From contig JADKGW010000001.1 of NCBI GenBank assembly GCA_016722075.1, positions 1,674,001 through 1,738,000 on the forward strand: 64,000 nt of DNA, in the 5' to 3' direction. Every line of letters starts with the position of its first letter. Within the stretch, counting starts at the first letter, position 1. This document shows, piece after piece, positions 17,101-25,028 of the stretch. The notes below the pieces were generated by a model. It had not been told where the DNA came from, searched no databases, and was given only the letters and a program-made list of their open reading frames with translations. The stretch comes from Candidatus Kouleothrix ribensis. Its GTDB lineage: Bacteria > Chloroflexota > Chloroflexia > Chloroflexales > Roseiflexaceae. Both the position numbers and the translations under genes were made by a program.

Positions 17101-18437
17101 AGTGCGAGCTCGACCAGGCAACCTACCTGCCGGGCGAGGGCGTGGCGCTGCGCTACGACCTGGTGGCCAAAGACCGCGTCACACTCCAGACGATCAAGCC
17201 GCGCGTGATCGGCATGGTCTGTGCCAGCCAGCTCTCGTGCGCGCTGTATATGCGCGATAAGCTGGCGCCGCTGGTTGAGCTGATGCGCGGCCGGCCCGAG
17301 CTGACGCCATTCGCCACGCCGGCGGCCATGATCGAGCCGCTGAATATGATCTTGCATGTCTTCCCGATCGATGGCGAGCTGCCCGCGCTGGTGCCCGCGA
17401 CCGACCCGCAGGGCATGGCCGAGATCTTCCGCGAAACACTGCCCGAGGCGCTCGACAACACCTTCGAGATCGAGCGCTGCAAGGTCGAGTTGGTCGATTA
17501 TGCCCGGCGCTACCGCGCGGTGCTGCGCTACTACCTCGACGGCCGGCGCCCTGGTAGTGCGCGCGCCGAGCGGCGGATGGTGTATGGCAAGCTATTCCAC
17601 GACAATATCGGCGCGCTGGCCGGGCCGGTGACGGCCGCGCTGCGCGAGCATGTGCTCAACGACCGCAGCGGCTTCCAGTTCAATGTGCCGCGCACGCTCA
17701 GCTGGCGGCCCGATATGCAGCTGGCCCTGCTCGAGGCCATCCCCGGCGAGCCGCCGATGTCCGACGAGCTGAAGGCCCGGCTGCGCGGCACGCCCGTGCC
17801 CGCAAGTGCGCGCTCGCTCGAGGCGATGACCGAAAGCTGCGCGCGGATCGCCGCTGTGCTCCACACCTCGGGCATCAAGCTGGGCCGGCGCCGCTCGCTC
17901 GACGACGAGCTTGCCGCGCTGCGCAAGGGCTTTGCCGAGATTCAGCGCTACTCGCCCGAGCTAGGCGAGCGGCTCAACAGCTGGCTCGAACTGCTCAGCA
18001 CCTACGCCGAGCAGTCCGACGCGCTGCCGGCCACATTCTGCCACGGCGATTTCACCCACAGCCAGATCCTGTTCGACGGCGAGCGGCCCGGCCTGGTCGA
18101 CTTCGACTCGATCTGCCAGGCCGAGCCCGCGCTCGACCTGGGCCACTTCCTGGCCTACCTGCGCGTGGCCGCCTTGAAGGCGCGCAAGCTGACACCAACT
18201 GCGCCGAGCAGCACGGTTGAAGACCTGACCGAACGCTTCCTGAAGACGTATGCCCAGGCCATGGGCGGGCGTATCGACGACGCTGAGCGGCTGCGTGTAC
18301 GCGTGGCCGTGTACCAGCTTGTGAGCTTGCTGCGGCGCGCACTGCGCAGCTGGCAGAAGTTCAAGGGCAGCCGGCTCGAAGGCGCACTCGAGATCATTGA
18401 GGAGGAAATTGCGTGTCTACCACAGCTCGACTACTAG
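14133..18437 (+). CDS. ABC exporter fused to an APH-fold kinase
   Basis: 1434 aa. Residues about 30-345 are a six-helix type I exporter membrane domain with the 'SKQRTGDLLTRVTSDV' coupling region. Residues 370-610 are the ATPase: Walker A GGSGAGKST (422-430), Q-loop MVLQEAILF, signature LSGGQ (526), Walker B LILDEP (D550/E551), H-loop ISHD. Residues about 690-890 are a Pro/Ala/Val-rich linker with near-repeated units. Residues about 920-1434 are a phosphotransferase with two N-lobe units, catalytic HGDFTHSQ (H1304, D1306) and LVDFDS. The reading frame is unbroken, and the C-terminal stop overlaps the next gene. I know no standard family with this order. It may couple phosphorylation of a substrate to its export, or regulate the pump (inference). 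Confidence 0.9.
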   Translation: MSDAKALASPKPKAAKPVKAQGDLRRVARILGRFLRSTRTTFLMAMLMLLAESGTSIAAKYPIAWLIDYLNKKPAPASLVGLGLSNVIFASLTSVLIFVTIAIVLIALLNSITDSLSEIYLSRGGRRLGFDLRAALFAHLQKLSLAFYSKQRTGDLLTRVTSDVSALETFSIDSLKDIASSIFLLILSMITLFTGSWQIALVALVMVPVLSVVSNYFADRIKTAAKKLRAREGELAASTQEMLTSIRVIQTYGSGGNQLKRFADISQQTVDTALYTARLQAWFGGVFNVLQAVTIVLVVLVGVWLIQGNPTLYTAGQLLVFVGIIQDMFKPTKRIIKQWNEVGKIIASVERISEVLDRQPAVEDAPTAAQAPRFQGFIEFKHVSFAYMPEPEDVKDGAAAPRLALRDVNFTVAPGEVVALVGGSGAGKSTIVQLLPRLYDPHIGTITFDGQDIRSYTLDSLRGQMSMVLQEAILFTGTVAENIAYGRQNATREEIIAAAMQASAHEFIEKLPDGYETMLSERAGNLSGGQRQRIAIARAFIRNTPILILDEPTTGLDAESTELVQLALKSLMRGKATVIISHDLNLIRQADTIIAIRDGAIEQVGSHRELLRRGGLYADLYSKQFGSVVAEQGGQMRADHAVAAPAKPSVPAILAGSAAQIDDDREEDEVVTPKAFQTLIGRALPAPVSEKVFQTLMMKVVPAGAAAPAQPAAPAPAATPAQAAPGRSPREAQVLRPVPLPGAAAQSAPPPAAAPAQPAAPVAPPPVASPPAAAAPAQPAAPVVPPPVASPPAAQPVAPKVQPAAPVAPPPVAQPVASPPVAPPPAAQPVAPKVQPAAPVAPPAAQPAAAPAQPAAPVAPPAVPSAPPPAAATPEPAIFETTVVRAVPAAPAAATGRTEQYPVQPGYADGRSTMRIAEDELHDLRAGKAPQAGVRAGPSGLRGERLDLLHSPAFQSEFPGITTAFDAQAMREQIQSLLFGKARPNYVIEQCELDQATYLPGEGVALRYDLVAKDRVTLQTIKPRVIGMVCASQLSCALYMRDKLAPLVELMRGRPELTPFATPAAMIEPLNMILHVFPIDGELPALVPATDPQGMAEIFRETLPEALDNTFEIERCKVELVDYARRYRAVLRYYLDGRRPGSARAERRMVYGKLFHDNIGALAGPVTAALREHVLNDRSGFQFNVPRTLSWRPDMQLALLEAIPGEPPMSDELKARLRGTPVPASARSLEAMTESCARIAAVLHTSGIKLGRRRSLDDELAALRKGFAEIQRYSPELGERLNSWLELLSTYAEQSDALPATFCHGDFTHSQILFDGERPGLVDFDSICQAEPALDLGHFLAYLRVAALKARKLTPTAPSSTVEDLTERFLKTYAQAMGGRIDDAERLRVRVAVYQLVSLLRRALRSWQKFKGSRLEGALEIIEEEIACLPQLDY
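16381..16710. repeat. Degenerate repeats encoding the fusion linker
   Basis: GC-rich in-frame repeats built on GCCCCGGCCCAACC, GCACCAGTTGCACC and GTTGCGTCGCCGCC units, including a roughly 69-bp segment present almost twice (near 16396 and 16456) and a roughly 105-bp segment around 16513 and 16609. They encode PAAP, APVAPP and PPVA motifs of an extended flexible tether. Confidence 0.75.
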
Positions 18438-19879
18438 CCACTCAGCAGGCCGCAATCGTGGCCGGGTTGCGCCGCTTCATGGATGCGCCCAGCTGGCTTG
18501 GGCCGGCCGGTCAGGCCGCGCCGATCCGCGCCGCGCTGCTGGCCCAGGTGCCGGCTTTCGCCAGCGGCGAGCTGACTCTGCATACGGTCGATGTCAAGCG
18601 CATGCGCCTGAAGCAGGGCCAGCCCGGCTGGACTGGCCAGATCGAGGTGAGCGTGTCGGCTGCGGGCGACGCCAAGCCACAGAAGAGCTTACTGGCCGGC
18701 CGGCTCGTACCGCCGGGCTACCCCGAGCCGAACATCGCCGACCCGGCCGCCCCGTTCGGCAGCCCCGGCTGGCATGTCTACCTGCCCGAGCTGCGGCTCG
18801 AGCTGCGGCCGCAGCCCGAGGACCCGGCGCTGCCGGCGCTGCCACTGCTGACCGACCCGGCCGAGGCGCGCGGCTTGCTCGAGCGCGGTATTCGCGCCTG
18901 CTCGCCCAACTATGCCGATATCAGCATTGCCGCAGTGACGATCAGGCACCTGCGCTACAAGCCCGGCAGCCGCGCTACAGTCGTGTATGGCCTCGAGTAC
19001 CCACCCGAGCAGCAGGGCCGCAGCTGGCCGCCGATCGTGGTGGCGAAAACCTACAGCGGCAGCAAGGGCCAGAACGCCTACGACGGCATGGCCGCGCTGT
19101 GGCGCTCGGGCTTGTCCGACGGCGCGCTCGTGACGCTGGCCGAGCCGCTGGCCTACCTGCCCGAGCTAAAGGTACTGGTGCAGGGGCCGATCTTCGAAGA
19201 CCAGACGCTCGAGGATCTGCTCAAGTCGGCAGTGGCGGCCGGCACACCCGAGGCGCTCGGCCAGCTCGACGCGTTTATGGCCAAGACGGCCGACGGGCTG
19301 GCGGCGCTGCATAACTCGGGTGTAAGCTATGGCGAGATCATAACCTGGGAAGACGAGCTGGCCGAGGTGCGCGAGGTGATCGCGCGGCTGGCGGGCATGC
19401 TGCCCGAGCTGGCCGACGCAGCCGAGCCGCTGCTGCAGCACCTCGAGGCGGTGGCCGCCGAAACCCCGCCCGACCCGATCCTGCCGGCGCATCGCGCCTT
19501 CCGCCCGGCTCAGGTGCTGCTGTATGGCGACACGATCGGCTTCATCGACTTCGATGGCTTCGGCCAATCCGAGCCGGCGCTCGACCTCTCGCGCTTCACG
19601 CGCAAGACGCGCGCGCTAGGTATGGATGCGGCCAGAATCGACCCGGCCAGCGCGGCCGGGCTGGCGCGCCAGCAGCAGATGGAGGCGATCTGCGAGGCCT
19701 TCCTGGCACGCTACACCACGCACACCCCGGTGTCGCGCATGCGCATCGCGCTGTGGGAGACGCTCGACCTGCTGACGCTGGTGCTGTACTGCTGGACCAA
19801 GCTCGAACCCGAGCGGCTGAAGGCGAATATGGCGCTGCTCGAGCGGCACCTCGAGGTCAGTGGGCTGCTCGCGGCATAG
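18413..19879 (+). CDS. APH-fold protein lacking the catalytic Asp (array member 3, predicted pseudokinase)
   Basis: 488 aa. GTG start with a strong GAGGAGGAA site inside the end of the fusion gene (25-base overlap), so translation is probably coupled. It shares the array's architecture: a first N-lobe-like unit, an insert with 'GWHVYLPELRLEL', a second unit 'LRYKPGSRATVVYGL', a conserved 'VAKTYSGSKGQNAY' lysine strand, and a C-lobe. At the catalytic loop the sequence is HRAFRPAQ: H360 is kept but Ala362 replaces the catalytic Asp. The metal-binding FIDFDGF is kept. It may bind ligand or nucleotide without phosphotransfer, perhaps regulating its neighbours. Confidence 0.82.
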   Translation: MSTTARLLATQQAAIVAGLRRFMDAPSWLGPAGQAAPIRAALLAQVPAFASGELTLHTVDVKRMRLKQGQPGWTGQIEVSVSAAGDAKPQKSLLAGRLVPPGYPEPNIADPAAPFGSPGWHVYLPELRLELRPQPEDPALPALPLLTDPAEARGLLERGIRACSPNYADISIAAVTIRHLRYKPGSRATVVYGLEYPPEQQGRSWPPIVVAKTYSGSKGQNAYDGMAALWRSGLSDGALVTLAEPLAYLPELKVLVQGPIFEDQTLEDLLKSAVAAGTPEALGQLDAFMAKTADGLAALHNSGVSYGEIITWEDELAEVREVIARLAGMLPELADAAEPLLQHLEAVAAETPPDPILPAHRAFRPAQVLLYGDTIGFIDFDGFGQSEPALDLSRFTRKTRALGMDAARIDPASAAGLARQQQMEAICEAFLARYTTHTPVSRMRIALWETLDLLTLVLYCWTKLEPERLKANMALLERHLEVSGLLAA

Positions 19880-19935
19880 CGCGGCTTGGCGAACTGTACA
19901 GCTTTCGTGGCTGCAACTGTAAAGGAACAGCGATC

Positions 19936-21576
19936 GTGAACGTAACTACTACAACCCCTCAGGATCAGCCCGAGCCGGCAGCTGTTGCCAGCATACGCCG
20001 GCTGGGCGTGCTGCCCGCCTGGCTGCTTGCACCGCTCCAGGCCGAGGTTGTCGCCGAGGCGCTGCGCCAGGCCGTGCCCGAACTGGCCGATGGCCACATT
20101 GCGCTGAAAGCCTGCAAGATTAAGCGCATGCTGCTGAAAGATGACGCGCGCTGGGTCGGCACCTACACGCTCAAGCTCGACGATCCGGCCAGCGGCAAGC
20201 GCGAGCTAAGCCTGCGCGGCACGCTCACCCCGCCACACCTGCGCAGCGCCACGCCAGCCGCGCCGGCCGCGCCGCAGGTGGCGCTTGGCGCCGAGGGCTG
20301 GCACTGCACACTGCCCGCGCTAGGCCTGGTGCTGGTGCCCGAGCCGCCCGAGCACGAGCTGGCGGCCATGCCGCAGCTCACCGACCCGGACGCGTCGCGG
20401 GCGATGCTCGAGCAAGGCATGCGCACAACGCCCGGCTACCACGATATTACGATCGAAGTCTGCACGCCCGAGGTGCTGAGCTACAAGCCGGGCAGCCGCT
20501 GCACGCTGCGCTACCACTTGCGCTACCCGCCCGCCCCGGCCGATCGCGGCTGGCCAAGCACGGTGATCGCCAAAACCTACCGCAAGGACAGCAAGGGCCG
20601 CAACGCCTACGAGGGCATGAACGCGCTGTGGAACACGCCGCTGGCGCGCGGTGAGGTGGTGGCGCTGGCCGAGCCGCTGGCCTACATCCCCGAGCATAAG
20701 GTGCTGGTGCAGGGGCCAGTGGCCGGCACGCAGTCGCTCGAAGATCTGCTCAAGGCCGCGCTCACGGCCGATACCGCCGCAGCCTACGCCGAGCTGAGTG
20801 GCTACATGATCCGTACCGCCGCCGGCCTGGCCGCCCTGCACAGCTCGGGCGTGTGCCACGGCGAGCTGGTGACGCTCGACGAACGCTGGGCCGAGCTACA
20901 CGATCTCAGCGCCAGGCTGTACGCCGCCGTGCCCGATCTCACCGGCGCGGCCGACACGCTGCAGGCCCAACTCGAGGCACTGGCGGCGGCTACCCCGGCC
21001 GGGGCGCCCGTGCCGACACACGGCACCTTCAACCCCGAGCAGGTGATGATCGACGGCCCGCATATCGGCTTCATCGACTTCGACGACTTCTGCATGGCCG
21101 AGCCGGCGCTGGATGTCGGCCTGTTCCTGGCGGCGATCAACGACACCGGCCTGAACGCGCTCGACGACCAGCAGGCGCGCGATCCCGCTACCCGGCGCGC
21201 ACGGCTGGCCCGGCTGGCCGCAATCGGCGAGGTGTTTCTGGCTTTCTACGAGAAGCTCGCGCCGCTCGACCGCAAGCGCGTGGCGCTGTGGCAGGCCTGG
21301 AGCTGCCTGCGCGATACGCTGCATTTCTGGATCAAGGCCAAGCCGGCCGAGCCCGATAACGGCCTGCTGATGCTGCTCGACACCCTCCAGACGATCGGGG
21401 TCATCCCGCCGGCCGATCCGGCCGCCGCGACAGCTACAGTGCAGCAGGCCCGGCGGCGCCTGGCCATCCCGGCCGCCCGCTACGCCGCCTATGCCAGCGC
21501 ACTCCTGGCCGGTGCCGGTGTCAGCCTGAACGACCTGGCCGAGCTGCTGGGCGAGGTGTTACCGCTGATTGGATAA
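19936..21576 (+). CDS. APH-fold protein lacking the catalytic Asp (array member 4, predicted pseudokinase)
   Basis: 546 aa from a GTG start with AAAGGA 9 bases upstream; the open frame extends further up but overlaps the previous gene. It is the closest paralogue of array member 3, sharing 'WHCTLPALGLVLVPEP', 'YKPGSRCTLRYHLRYPPAP', 'VIAKTYRKDSKGRNAYEGM' and 'LAYIPEHKVLVQGPV'. The catalytic loop reads HGTFNPEQ, with Thr364 replacing Asp, while FIDFDDF and EPALDVGLF are intact. A C-terminal extension of about 60 residues is helical. Tandem duplication followed by retention of two Asp-less copies suggests a selected non-catalytic role. Confidence 0.82.
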   Translation: MNVTTTTPQDQPEPAAVASIRRLGVLPAWLLAPLQAEVVAEALRQAVPELADGHIALKACKIKRMLLKDDARWVGTYTLKLDDPASGKRELSLRGTLTPPHLRSATPAAPAAPQVALGAEGWHCTLPALGLVLVPEPPEHELAAMPQLTDPDASRAMLEQGMRTTPGYHDITIEVCTPEVLSYKPGSRCTLRYHLRYPPAPADRGWPSTVIAKTYRKDSKGRNAYEGMNALWNTPLARGEVVALAEPLAYIPEHKVLVQGPVAGTQSLEDLLKAALTADTAAAYAELSGYMIRTAAGLAALHSSGVCHGELVTLDERWAELHDLSARLYAAVPDLTGAADTLQAQLEALAAATPAGAPVPTHGTFNPEQVMIDGPHIGFIDFDDFCMAEPALDVGLFLAAINDTGLNALDDQQARDPATRRARLARLAAIGEVFLAFYEKLAPLDRKRVALWQAWSCLRDTLHFWIKAKPAEPDNGLLMLLDTLQTIGVIPPADPAAATATVQQARRRLAIPAARYAAYASALLAGAGVSLNDLAELLGEVLPLIG

Positions 21577-21580
21577 CGAG

Positions 21581-21720
21581 TTGCAGGTTGGCAGGTTGCA
21601 GGTTGCAGGTTGCAGGTTGCAGGTTGGCGGGTTGGCAGGTTGGCAGGTTGGCGGGTTGCAGGTTGGCGGGTTGCAGGTTGGCAGGTTGCAGGTTGGCAGG
21701 TTGCAGGTTGGCAGGTTGCA
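21581..21720. repeat. GGTTGCA/GGTTGGC array, copy 2
   Basis: Twenty or so 7-mers alternating between GGTTGCA, GGTTGGC and GGTTGGCG-type variants fill the gap between array members 4 and 5. It has the same unit as the arrays at 5.1 kb and 59.5 kb. There are no spacers of constant length, so it is not CRISPR. Confidence 0.92.
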
Positions 21721-21749
21721 CGACGCGCTAATAGAGCGAGGTTCCCACG

Positions 21750-23144
21750 ATGGATCTGGATATAACCGCAGCACTGGCGGGTTCGGCCGGGCTAGGCGGC
21801 GTGCAGTGGCTGCTGCGCGAGCCGCCCGCGCGTGAGGCCCTGCGCACGACGCTTGGCGCACTGCTGGCACCCGGTATGTCGATCGGTGCGCTCGAACTCC
21901 AGCGCGCCAAGTACAAGCCTGGCCGGTATATGCAGACCTACTACGCCGCCGAGTTGCTCGATGCGCATGGCGCTCCAGCCGGCACTCGCCTGGTCGAAGT
22001 CAACTGGATGGCCCCCGGCCGGCCCGACCCGCGCGGCGCAGCCGAGCGCATCCCGGCCATGCAGGCCGAGATCGTGGCGCGCGGCTTGGCGGCGCCGTTT
22101 ACGGCATTGGCAGCCACGCATCCCGAGTGGGGCATGTTCGTGCAGGTGGCGCCGCTCGATGCCGAATACCCCCAGCTGGCACGCTTGTCCGAGCCTGCGT
22201 ATGTGCGCGAGCTGCTTGCCACCGCGCCAGCGGTGCGGGCCGAGGCGGCAAGCTGGCGGGTCACACCGATCCGCTACCGGCCCGGCCAGCGCCACGTGCT
22301 GCGCTACGACCCGGCTAACAGCGCTGGCCAGATCGACCAGGCGCGCACGCTATTCGCCAAAATATACAACAGCGATAAAGGCGCGCGCACATTCAAAACG
22401 GCCACGACGGTTTCCAGCTGGCTCGAGGCCCAGTCGATCGGCATTGGCGCGGCTCGCCCACACAGCTACATCGCCGGCGAAAACCTGGTGCTCTACCCAC
22501 GCGTCAGCGGCACGCCGCTCTCCGAGCTGCTGCACACGCCCGGCCCCAGCACCGACGCGTACCTGCGCGCGGCCGGCGCAGCGATCAAGGCCCTGCACGC
22601 CACGCCCGAGCAGCTGGTCGAGCTACAGCCGCACTCGTTCGCCAAAGAGCTCAAGAGCATCGTCAGCGCCGCCGAATATGTGTCACCGCTCCTGCCAAGC
22701 ACCGGCGCAGCCATTGCGACGCTGATCGCGCGTGCCCAGGCGCTGCACGACCGCCTGCCGCCTGTGACGCCCTCGTTCGCGTATGGCGATTTCAAGGCCG
22801 ACCACCTGTGGATTACACCGGCGGGCATGACCCTGATCGACTTCGATACCTGCTACCTGGCCGATCCGGCGATCGACCTGGGCAAGTTTCTGGCCGACAT
22901 CCAGTTCTGGTACGATGGCTACGGCCAGCCCGGCGCCGCTGCCGCACAGGATCAGTTCCTGGCCGGCTACGGCGACAGCACCGCTGAGCAGCGGCTGCGC
23001 GCGCGGCTGTACGAGGCACTGGTGCTGACCAAGTCGACCGTGCGGCGCGTCAAGCTGTTCGACCCCGACTGGGCCACCCGCGTGGCGCGCCTGGTCGCGC
23101 GGGCCGGCGCCGCGATCGATCAGGCTGAGGCGCTCGCCACTTAG
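21750..23144 (+). CDS. APH-fold phosphotransferase (array member 5)
   Basis: 464 aa. Two N-lobe units are visible ('AKYKPGRYMQTYYAAEL' and 'IRYRPGQRHVLRYDP'), then a 'FAKIYNSDKGARTF' lysine strand. The catalytic loop is FAYGDFKADH: Tyr345 replaces the usual His, Asp347 is present, and His replaces the metal Asn. LIDFDT and DPAIDLGKFL follow. It is probably active because the catalytic Asp is kept. It ends the plus-strand kinase-like run and converges on a lactonase-like gene, with a shared terminator hairpin between them. Confidence 0.85.
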   Translation: MDLDITAALAGSAGLGGVQWLLREPPAREALRTTLGALLAPGMSIGALELQRAKYKPGRYMQTYYAAELLDAHGAPAGTRLVEVNWMAPGRPDPRGAAERIPAMQAEIVARGLAAPFTALAATHPEWGMFVQVAPLDAEYPQLARLSEPAYVRELLATAPAVRAEAASWRVTPIRYRPGQRHVLRYDPANSAGQIDQARTLFAKIYNSDKGARTFKTATTVSSWLEAQSIGIGAARPHSYIAGENLVLYPRVSGTPLSELLHTPGPSTDAYLRAAGAAIKALHATPEQLVELQPHSFAKELKSIVSAAEYVSPLLPSTGAAIATLIARAQALHDRLPPVTPSFAYGDFKADHLWITPAGMTLIDFDTCYLADPAIDLGKFLADIQFWYDGYGQPGAAAAQDQFLAGYGDSTAEQRLRARLYEALVLTKSTVRRVKLFDPDWATRVARLVARAGAAIDQAEALAT

Positions 23145-23183
23145 CGCTTGCGCTGGTGGCCACACGCCGCACAACCATGCTCG

Positions 23184-23220
23184 AAAAAGGGCGGGGGCAG
23201 CTTCGCCGCCTCCGCCCCTT
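23184..23220. terminator. Bidirectional terminator between convergent genes
   Basis: AAAAAGGGCGGGGGCAGC, a short loop, then GCCGCCTCCGCCCCTT form a GC-rich imperfect stem. A-runs flank the left side (a T-run on the minus strand), and the hairpin lies between the convergent array member 5 and the beta-propeller gene. Confidence 0.7.
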
Positions 23221-23257
23221 GTCTATGACCGCGCACGGCATAGAACCCAGGCTAACC

Positions 23258-24388
23258 CTAGAACGCCGCCAGCCCAGCCGCGCCGGCGGGCAAACCGGCC
23301 GCACCCGGCAGCGCCTGCAGCGTACCATCGGCCTGCACTGCGAATGCGCTAATCGAGTTGTCGCGGGCGTTGCGCACATACAGGAACTGGCTGTTGACGC
23401 TCAAGGCCATATCGGCCGGGCCGTTGCCGGCCACACCAGTGCGGCCGTCGGGCGTAATCAGTGTCAGGCTGCCGTTCTTGCCGATCGCAAAGCCCGAAAT
23501 CGAGTTGCTGCCAGCGGCGGCGTTGGCGGTGTAGGCGAAGCGACCATTCTTGGTGATCACGACCCAGCAGGCCGCGCCCTGGTTGGTGGCTGCCGAGCCG
23601 GTGATGACCACCAGGTTACCATTGTCATCAATCCGGTACGACGACGCCGCGCTCAGGCCGTTCTGCCCGCCGCCTGCCTCCGACACAACCAGCCGGCCGC
23701 GCTTGTCGAAGGCGAAGCCAAACGGCACCGCCCCCGACGAGCGGCTCACCACCAGTGCGCCGGCCTGGCCATTCTCGTCGACCGGGTAGATATCGATGTT
23801 CTGGCTGGCGCGCTCAGTCACGGCCAGGAAATCGCCGTCGGGGCTGAACTGCACCTGCGCTGGCGCAGTGGCGCCGCCGCTTAGCGCGCGGGTCGAATTC
23901 GCCAGCGGGGTAAGCGCGCCGTTGTGCGCGATTTTGAACCCGCTAATATTGCCCGCGCCGCCCGCGTTCAGCACATACAGCCGGCGATCGTGCAGCGTCA
24001 GGCTGGTGGGGGTCGTGCCACCCGAGGGCACCCGGCCAACCAGCGTCAGGCTGTCCCCGTCGACTTGGAAGCTTGAGATATCGTTACTGCCGGGGTTAAC
24101 GGCAAAGAGCAGGCGATGGTTGTCGCTCAGCACCACGGCGCCCTGCGAGCCAAGCCCGGCTGCGGTGCCCAGGCCACCAGTAGCATAGCTGCCGGCCGGC
24201 GATAGTGTGCCATCGGGCGCGCGATTCCACACCACCACGGCATTCCCGGTAGCGGCGTTCGTCAGGGCGTAGACGACTCCAGCGTGGGCTGAGTCGGCAG
24301 CAGCAACTGTGCCACCAAACGCAGTGATCGCCAGCAGCGCTACAGCCAGCAGCGATCGGATGATCCGACTGATCAGTGGGCGGTACAT
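23258..24388 (-). CDS. Secreted lactonase-like seven-bladed beta-propeller protein
   Basis: 376 aa. A signal peptide (basic start, hydrophobic about 10-28, cleavage near AAADSAHA) is followed by seven repeated blades of the YncE/6-phosphogluconolactonase-like type. Recurrent motifs include 'NAATGNAVVVWNRAPDGTL', 'NDISSFQVDGDSLT', 'NGALTPL' and 'NSISAFAVQADGTLQALP'. Export makes a cytoplasmic phosphogluconolactonase role unlikely; it is probably a cell-surface or periplasmic binding protein or lactonase. GGAGGAG lies just before the ATG. It stands alone on the minus strand. Confidence 0.85.
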   Translation of the reverse strand: MYRPLISRIIRSLLAVALLAITAFGGTVAAADSAHAGVVYALTNAATGNAVVVWNRAPDGTLSPAGSYATGGLGTAAGLGSQGAVVLSDNHRLLFAVNPGSNDISSFQVDGDSLTLVGRVPSGGTTPTSLTLHDRRLYVLNAGGAGNISGFKIAHNGALTPLANSTRALSGGATAPAQVQFSPDGDFLAVTERASQNIDIYPVDENGQAGALVVSRSSGAVPFGFAFDKRGRLVVSEAGGGQNGLSAASSYRIDDNGNLVVITGSAATNQGAACWVVITKNGRFAYTANAAAGSNSISGFAIGKNGSLTLITPDGRTGVAGNGPADMALSVNSQFLYVRNARDNSISAFAVQADGTLQALPGAAGLPAGAAGLAAF

Positions 24389-24535
24389 TGTGAACTCCTC
24401 CAGGTTGGGCTAGCGGTAGAACCGCAGCACCATGCGAATAGACTGCGAAGCCGCCGGGCAAGCGTCCGATCGCTACGCCTCCCCGATCTTCTAGCTTCTA
24501 CAGCTACTGTCGCCCTCAGAAGGAATTCGTTACAG

Positions 24536-24919
24536 CTACGGCTGAAATAGTCGCCCGGTCGTCAGTGCGCGCAGCGCGATGCCGCACAAGAACAGGCACA
24601 CCGTCACATAGATCAGCAGCTCCCAGCGCCCATCGCGGCCGCGCGTGTAGGCGAAGGTGCCCGGCACGGTCAGGATCGCGACGATGCCGTAGAGGATGTG
24701 GATGCTCGGCCGGTAGGGCCGCGCGCCACTGACAAACAGGATCACGCCGAGGATGAACTCAGCCAGCACCAGCAGCTCGCCGATCGCCAGCGCGCCCTTG
24801 TAGCTTCCCTCAACACCCGCGCCACGCAGGTAGCTCACAAAGCCCCAGATCGCCAGCGCACCAAAGAATAGCAGGATCGTCACCAGCAGGCGCGCGTGCA
24901 GTAGCGTGATGGTTGCCAT
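24536..24919 (-). CDS. Small four-helix integral membrane protein
   Basis: 127 aa with four hydrophobic segments (about 8-30, 43-65, 72-90, 100-120) joined by short charged loops. The terminal 'TTGRLFQP' tail is polar. AAAGGTCG precedes the ATG by 2-3 bases. The topology recalls small DoxX-like or cytochrome-b561-like bundles, but no haem ligands or other signature residues are evident. It may be monocistronic. Function is unknown. Confidence 0.7.
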   Translation of the reverse strand: MATITLLHARLLVTILLFFGALAIWGFVSYLRGAGVEGSYKGALAIGELLVLAEFILGVILFVSGARPYRPSIHILYGIVAILTVPGTFAYTRGRDGRWELLIYVTVCLFLCGIALRALTTGRLFQP

Positions 24920-25028
24920 ATCGACCTTTCAAGCAGCTACTTTTCGCGTATTTTAGCACACTAATCGGCGGTGGTGCGGCGCGGCGGCGCTGCCAGCAGC
25001 CGGCTGCCTAGCCCCAATGGAGCGGCAC

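Noticed and set aside
21581..21720. CRISPR array
   Set aside because: Units are contiguous 7-mers without spacers; repeat length and variation do not fit CRISPR. The same holds for the arrays at 13.9 kb and 59.5 kb.
9696..23144. Aminoglycoside-resistance genes
   Set aside because: The fold is shared, but catalytic-loop residues, doubled N-lobe units and the glycosyltransferase/exporter context argue against antibiotic modification.
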